The notes under the pieces are model-generated. The model searched no databases, had not been told where the DNA came from, and saw only the letters and a program-made list of their open reading frames with translations. The translations under genes were made by a program, and so were the position numbers. Positions 60,001 to 64,000 of a DNA stretch of 64,000 bases are shown one piece after another; the first letter of the stretch is position 1; the number at the start of each line of letters is the position of its first letter. The stretch comes from Ectocarpus siliculosus (lineage: Eukaryota > Sar > Phaeophyceae > Ectocarpales > Ectocarpaceae). Where the stretch lies: assembly GCA_000310025.1 (NCBI GenBank), contig FN649735.1:403484-467483 (forward strand). The letters run 5' to 3'.

Positions 60001-60892
60001 CCCGAAGCTGAACAGACCTTCGCCCCAGGCTGAACACGTGTGCATCCAAAGGCCTGATTAAAATATGCGGCTATTATTGCATATGGCAATCTGCCTGTTC
60101 CAGACGTCTATCTGCGAGAGTTCTAGGTGTGGTCAAGGCCAAACCGTATTGGATAACCAAAAAAAGGTTCACCTCTCGATCCACATAAAACCTTTTACAT
60201 CCTGGTCGGCCACAATATATATCATCTCCATCACCCCCCCCCCCCCTTCCCCCTCTTGGCGGAACTACTCTGGAAAGGGGAATTTCTGCGGCAGAAGGAG
60301 GCAGCCAAGAATCTCGACCACGTCATCGGCGACAACGGCCGCCTCCAGCCGAGGAGGGTCGGATCTACCGCCGCGACGACGAAGGGGGGCACGCGGATAG
60401 GAATCAGGACGAGGAACCGCCGCGGGGCTCCCGCCGACGGGAGAGACGGCGGCGTCACCGCACCACTCCCGCTGCTACGACAAGATGAGCAGCATCAAGA
60501 GCGGCATCATCGCTCCGGGCAACGGACGCCACCGCGAGCAACGCCACCGTACACCACCCACTCCCGTCACACCAGCGCCACCCCGTCGAGGCGGGGACAG
60601 ACGACGGGGACGCGCTCGGATCCCCCCCCCCGCCCTGAACCTGCGTCGCCCCCGGTTGGGAACGGCGGCGGCAGCGGCGCGGTGGCAGCCGCCGCCGCTG
60701 ACGCCGCGGCCGAGGCGGTTCGATTATTTTACCAGATTTCCTCGCCTATCCGGCTGTCGGCCGGCGGCGGGTGGGGGGTGATGCATAGTCGCGAGGGAAG
60801 AGGAAGAGAGGGTAGGGGTGCCGGGGTGATGGGGGAAAGGGTACCGGGAGGGGGAAGAGAGAGGTTGGGGATTAGCAAGACATGGTTTTCGG

Positions 60893-60928
<36 letters not shown>

Positions 60929-63398
60929 GTGGTGGCACTCGAGACGGCGCGGGCAACGGGGAGGAAGACTCGCGGCGGGGGCTGCAGGAGCACCGCGTTC
61001 ACAGGGCGGACGTATGGAAGTGGGAGTACTGCAAAGGGGTCGCGGTTTACGCCGTTGAGGTTGAAGTGCTGGGGCAAAGCCTCGCGAGGAACGTGTATCG
61101 AAGGTGATGATTTCTTATTCCTGAAGGGTGTAGGGCGTAGGGAATACCTATCTGTGTAGTGGGGAGGGGAGTTTCTTCGTGGCGGTAGAGAGAAGGAGGG
61201 AGGGGGAGGTCATCGTGTCAACGCATGCCCGAGTCGGTAGAGCATTGACCTAGGAGTAGGGGGTGGTGGTTGATAGCTCTTTTCAGGTGTGAAACATCAG
61301 CAGTAGTGCGACTGCCTTGAACAAATAATTTTCATCGAGTACAGAAACAACGAAATCGCCGTCAATGACAACAGCAACAGCAACAGCAACAGCAACAACA
61401 CCACCAAACATCTACAAGAATTTCAACAACCGCAACAACGTCCTTAACGCAACGCAGGTATTCCCACTTCCTCCAGCTCTGGGAGGACGTCTGCGAGACC
61501 CATGATGGCGTCAGAGACTTCGCGTTCCCACCGAAGGGGGCAGTTTCCAGCGCTAGGGGCGCTTTTTCTGAGGTGCTGGGCGAGAAGCGGCCGGAGGAAC
61601 AACGCCGGGAAACGTTTTGCGAGCTTCTTGGGGTTCTGGTGAGTTTGGAGGAGATTGTTGATGTCTTGCGGGCTTCTTGGTGTCGTGGTGTAGATCTGTC
61701 TCTGTTTGGGCATGAGGAGACGATTATTCTGTAGGAAGGGTAGCTTGGAGGAGCAACAGCCGCAGCGGCAGGGTGTTTGATGGAAAAGGGCCCTCAGAAA
61801 AGACGACGGCGAATGAATCGAAATCTCAGGTTGATTCCATGGACAGAGATGATGTAGCATCGGCTCCCCCGGCAAGGTGTCGCGACCCATGCATTGTGTA
61901 CGTCTCGCAACCCTGGGCGAAGGAGTCAGTGATCAACTTGTACCATTGGGCCTTATCGCGTAGGCCCGACCCCCCGTCGCTGCTTGTGGACAAGGAAGAA
62001 CCGCGAGTGCTTCGCAAAACTCGGGGGGGGGAGGGGGGGGCTTGACGTCTGTCCACGAAAATCAAAATACACCACCGGCTTAGCAGCCGAAATCCGAAAT
62101 CAACCCGTCAGACCAGTCCACGCTGACTGGTCTGTTGCCTAACGTACTCTTTATTTAGCCCCTTTCCGGTCCTAAAACCCCCAACGCGCGTCATACAGAT
62201 GAAACTCGAGCCCCGACCCCCGGCCCTGCGCCACTTCTTGGCCCCTTGGCCGACTGAGAGCACTGCCAGCAGCAGCACCGCGGCTACGAGACTTGTCGGG
62301 GGCCGTCGGAACCGAGAAGGGCAACACCAGCAAGAACAAGCTCGTGGGGAAGACGAGGCATCGTGGGCCGGCACACGCACGACAAGGAACGGCGGCGGCG
62401 ACGGCGGCGGGTCCGAGAGCGCTTCATTTGGCGGCACCTGGCTCAACGGCGGGGGTAGCGACGCCAGGAGAGAGGACCAGCGGCAGCAGCGTCTTCGAGG
62501 GGTCGCGGCGGGAGGACTGCCGGTCACGCTCGACCGGCCACCGCACAATGACAGGAGCAGGGGCAGCACCACTACGATCAGGCAGGTGGGAGTGGCGGCG
62601 GCGACGGCTGAGGGTCAATCGGCCGTTCCCCTCCCCCGGAACTTCAGGCTCTGGGCTTTCCTCACTCTACTTGGCGTCCTGGAGGCTTGTGCCGCTCTCC
62701 GCGCTCTCGGGGTGACGGCGCTGTCCCTGCCGGTGACCCTTGTCCTGACGGCGATCGCCCCCGCGGTGGCAGCCGTGGTGTTTTCAGTCTCGTCTCACCC
62801 CCGCTCGTGGCCTTCGCCGTGGCCACGGCAGCGGGATCGACGTCCGCCTCAGGTCGACGCTGACTCCGGCGACGATCGTCGTCGAGCGACCGCCGTGCCA
62901 TTCGGGCGGCGACCGTGGGAGCCAAATTTACTCGGCGGTGTTGCTGCTGCCGCTGCTGCTGCTGTTGGATTAGGCGGCCTTTGTGGTAGTGGTGGTGGTG
63001 GCGGTGGTGGCGCCGCTGCTGTTGGTTTGGGCGGTGTTGGTGCTGCCGCTGCTGGCGCTGCTGCTGACGTTGGTTTGGGCGGCGTTGGTGGTGGTAGTGG
63101 TGCTCGTGCTGGTGCTCCGGCTGCTACTGCTGCTGTTGGATTGGGCGGCCGCGGAGGCACCCGTCGGAGAAGCGGCGGGGCCGCCTCAAGCGGCAGCCCG
63201 ACTCGAGGTCGGGTGCCGAGGCGGGCGAGACGAAGATCGCCCGCAAGGCCGCCGATGGGCCGCCGGGGGAGGGAGTGTGTCAATGACTTGGGGATAGGGT
63301 TAAGTGCCTCATCGTCTCCCGCGACGGCAGTCGGCGGGGTGCGGGCAGTAGCGGCGGGGGTTCCGGGCGGCATCGCACAGGAGCTGCAGATGGAGTAG
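57034..63398 (+). CDS. Membrane-anchored PX-domain protein, 6 exons, ~1076 aa
   Basis: Exons: 57034-57164, 57578-58376, 59783-59893, 60295-61103, 61458-61638 and 62199-63398. All junctions are GT-AG and in phase, and coding length is a multiple of three. The PX domain, which binds phosphoinositides on endosomal membranes, crosses exons 4-6: VAVYAVEVEVLGQSLARNVY, then RRYSHFLQLWEDVC (Arg-Arg-Tyr core), FAFPPKG (the proline-rich loop), EEQRRETFCELLGVL, and PPALRHFLAP at the end. The N-terminus has a hydrophobic segment (AAVNPLLAAVVLPVYFALSV) and a second one lies at about residue 250 (LAFGLNTVFFVVAGLRFYL). After the domain there are two more (LWAFLTLLGVLEACAALRAL; LPVTLVLTAIAPAVAAVVF) and a Gly/Ala tail with repeated AAVGLGG. 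Exon 4 encodes an 11-Gln run. It resembles sorting nexins in having PX with membrane segments, but I see no PXA or RGS domain. The start could be an upstream in-frame ATG. Confidence 0.8.
60895..60927 (+). repeat. (CAG)11 coding for polyglutamine
   Basis: A pure CAG run in exon 4 of the PX gene encodes about 11 Gln, just upstream of the PX domain. Confidence 0.9.
61195..61290 (+). repeat. SINE-like copy in PX gene intron 4
   Basis: After a G-rich start it reads gcatgcccgagtcggtagag and cattgacctaggagtagg, very close to a tRNA A-box and anticodon-arm region, followed by ggtggttgatag. The B-box is degraded. Confidence 0.5.
62934..63150 (+). repeat. Coding GCT/GGT-rich repeat (AAVGLGG units)
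   Basis: Trinucleotide-rich sequence in the last PX gene exon encodes four to five imperfect copies of AAVGLGG separated by Gly/Ala stretches. Confidence 0.75.
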
Positions 63399-64000
63399 TA
63401 GTCGCTCTCCTGTCTGCATATATGTAGCCATGCCTTCGTACTGTAGTCGCCCTACCGTATTTTTCATCACAGTGAAATGGAAAAACGTCAGCACTCCTCG
63501 TGTTACGTGGTGGGGGGGGGGTGACGCCGAATAAAAATTCGAAACGTGAAGGAGGGGTGTCGATGGGTGTTTTCCGGTACCCCGAGAAACTCATAGAACG
63601 ATCTGCAGAGTAACCTTCTTTGGCAAAAATAATTGTCCCTACGCTACGAAGATAAACCTGGCTCACTCAGCGTGTCGCTGTCGCTGGAATCTTCCATCAA
63701 AACACATTACACAAACACACCAAAATCATCGTCCCTTTCCTGGCTCACGCGTAACCAACACGCACCGGGAGACACCACGTTTCTTCCACCCACGCATAGT
63801 CTAGCCTACCTAAAATACTGTGGCATTCCCTTGACTTCTGGACCTGCGACTACGTACCTAATGGCTGGCCGACCGGACCACAAGGACACCCTGACCGCCC
63901 TTCCCTCATCGTGATGGATTTTCGGGCGTGTACGTCCCTACGTGTTTCAGGGGGTCGAACTGCTGTCGAGTATGTTTCTCGCAAGCTGATCAAATCGAAA
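63399..64000. other. 3' flank of the PX gene, nothing seen
   Basis: Presumed 3' UTR and intergenic sequence. No further gene or repeat recognised before the window ends. Confidence 0.4.

Noticed and set aside
61195-61290. Functional tRNA gene
   Set aside because: A-box similarity is good, but a complete cloverleaf with acceptor stem and intact B-box cannot be formed; better explained as a tRNA-derived repeat.

Overview
This is a gene-dense but intron-rich eukaryotic nuclear window, most likely from a brown alga (Ectocarpus-like stramenopile). Evidence for that: GC a little above 50%, genes split into many short exons by introns of several hundred bases, GT-AG (and two probable GC-AG) splice sites, long low-complexity protein tails, many simple repeats, and neighbouring genes that mostly alternate in strand. 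The organism call is inference from style; no organelle or rRNA marker is present. There is one 100-base assembly gap (23180-23279).

Layout. (1) 343-535, +: the last coding exon of the cleavage/polyadenylation factor CPSF1 (CPSF160), followed by a degenerate tandem array that copies its own stop-codon region. (2) 8768-3495, -: a complete seven-exon mitochondrial carrier resembling the S-adenosylmethionine carrier. (3) 10299-13408, +: at least five exons of a seven-transmembrane protein whose ends I cannot fix. (4) 13.4-21.8 kb: repeats and no recognisable gene. (5) 30097-21845, -: a nine-exon class I histone deacetylase with all visible catalytic residues and a roughly 425-residue disordered N-terminal extension. 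The start of its eighth exon is duplicated several times in the preceding intron, around the assembly gap. (6) 32994-54455, +: a 25-exon Sen1/senataxin-type superfamily 1 RNA/DNA helicase, modelled at 1808 aa, whose last exon encodes an 880-residue tail. (7) 55949-56461, -: leucine-rich-repeat-like exon fragments. (8) 57034-63398, +: a six-exon membrane-anchored PX (phosphoinositide-binding) protein of about 1076 aa.

The exon models were built by hand from protein-family conservation, splice consensus and codon phase. For the carrier, deacetylase, helicase and PX genes every junction keeps the reading frame and the total coding length is a multiple of three, which is strong internal support. 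The genes do not form a pathway. They do share a theme: three act in nuclear RNA 3'-end formation, R-loop/termination or chromatin (CPSF1, Sen1, HDAC), but that is probably coincidence. I found no bacterial, CRISPR or virus-like element. Repeats include a dispersed tRNA-derived SINE-like family, an inverted-repeat element and several intronic minisatellites.
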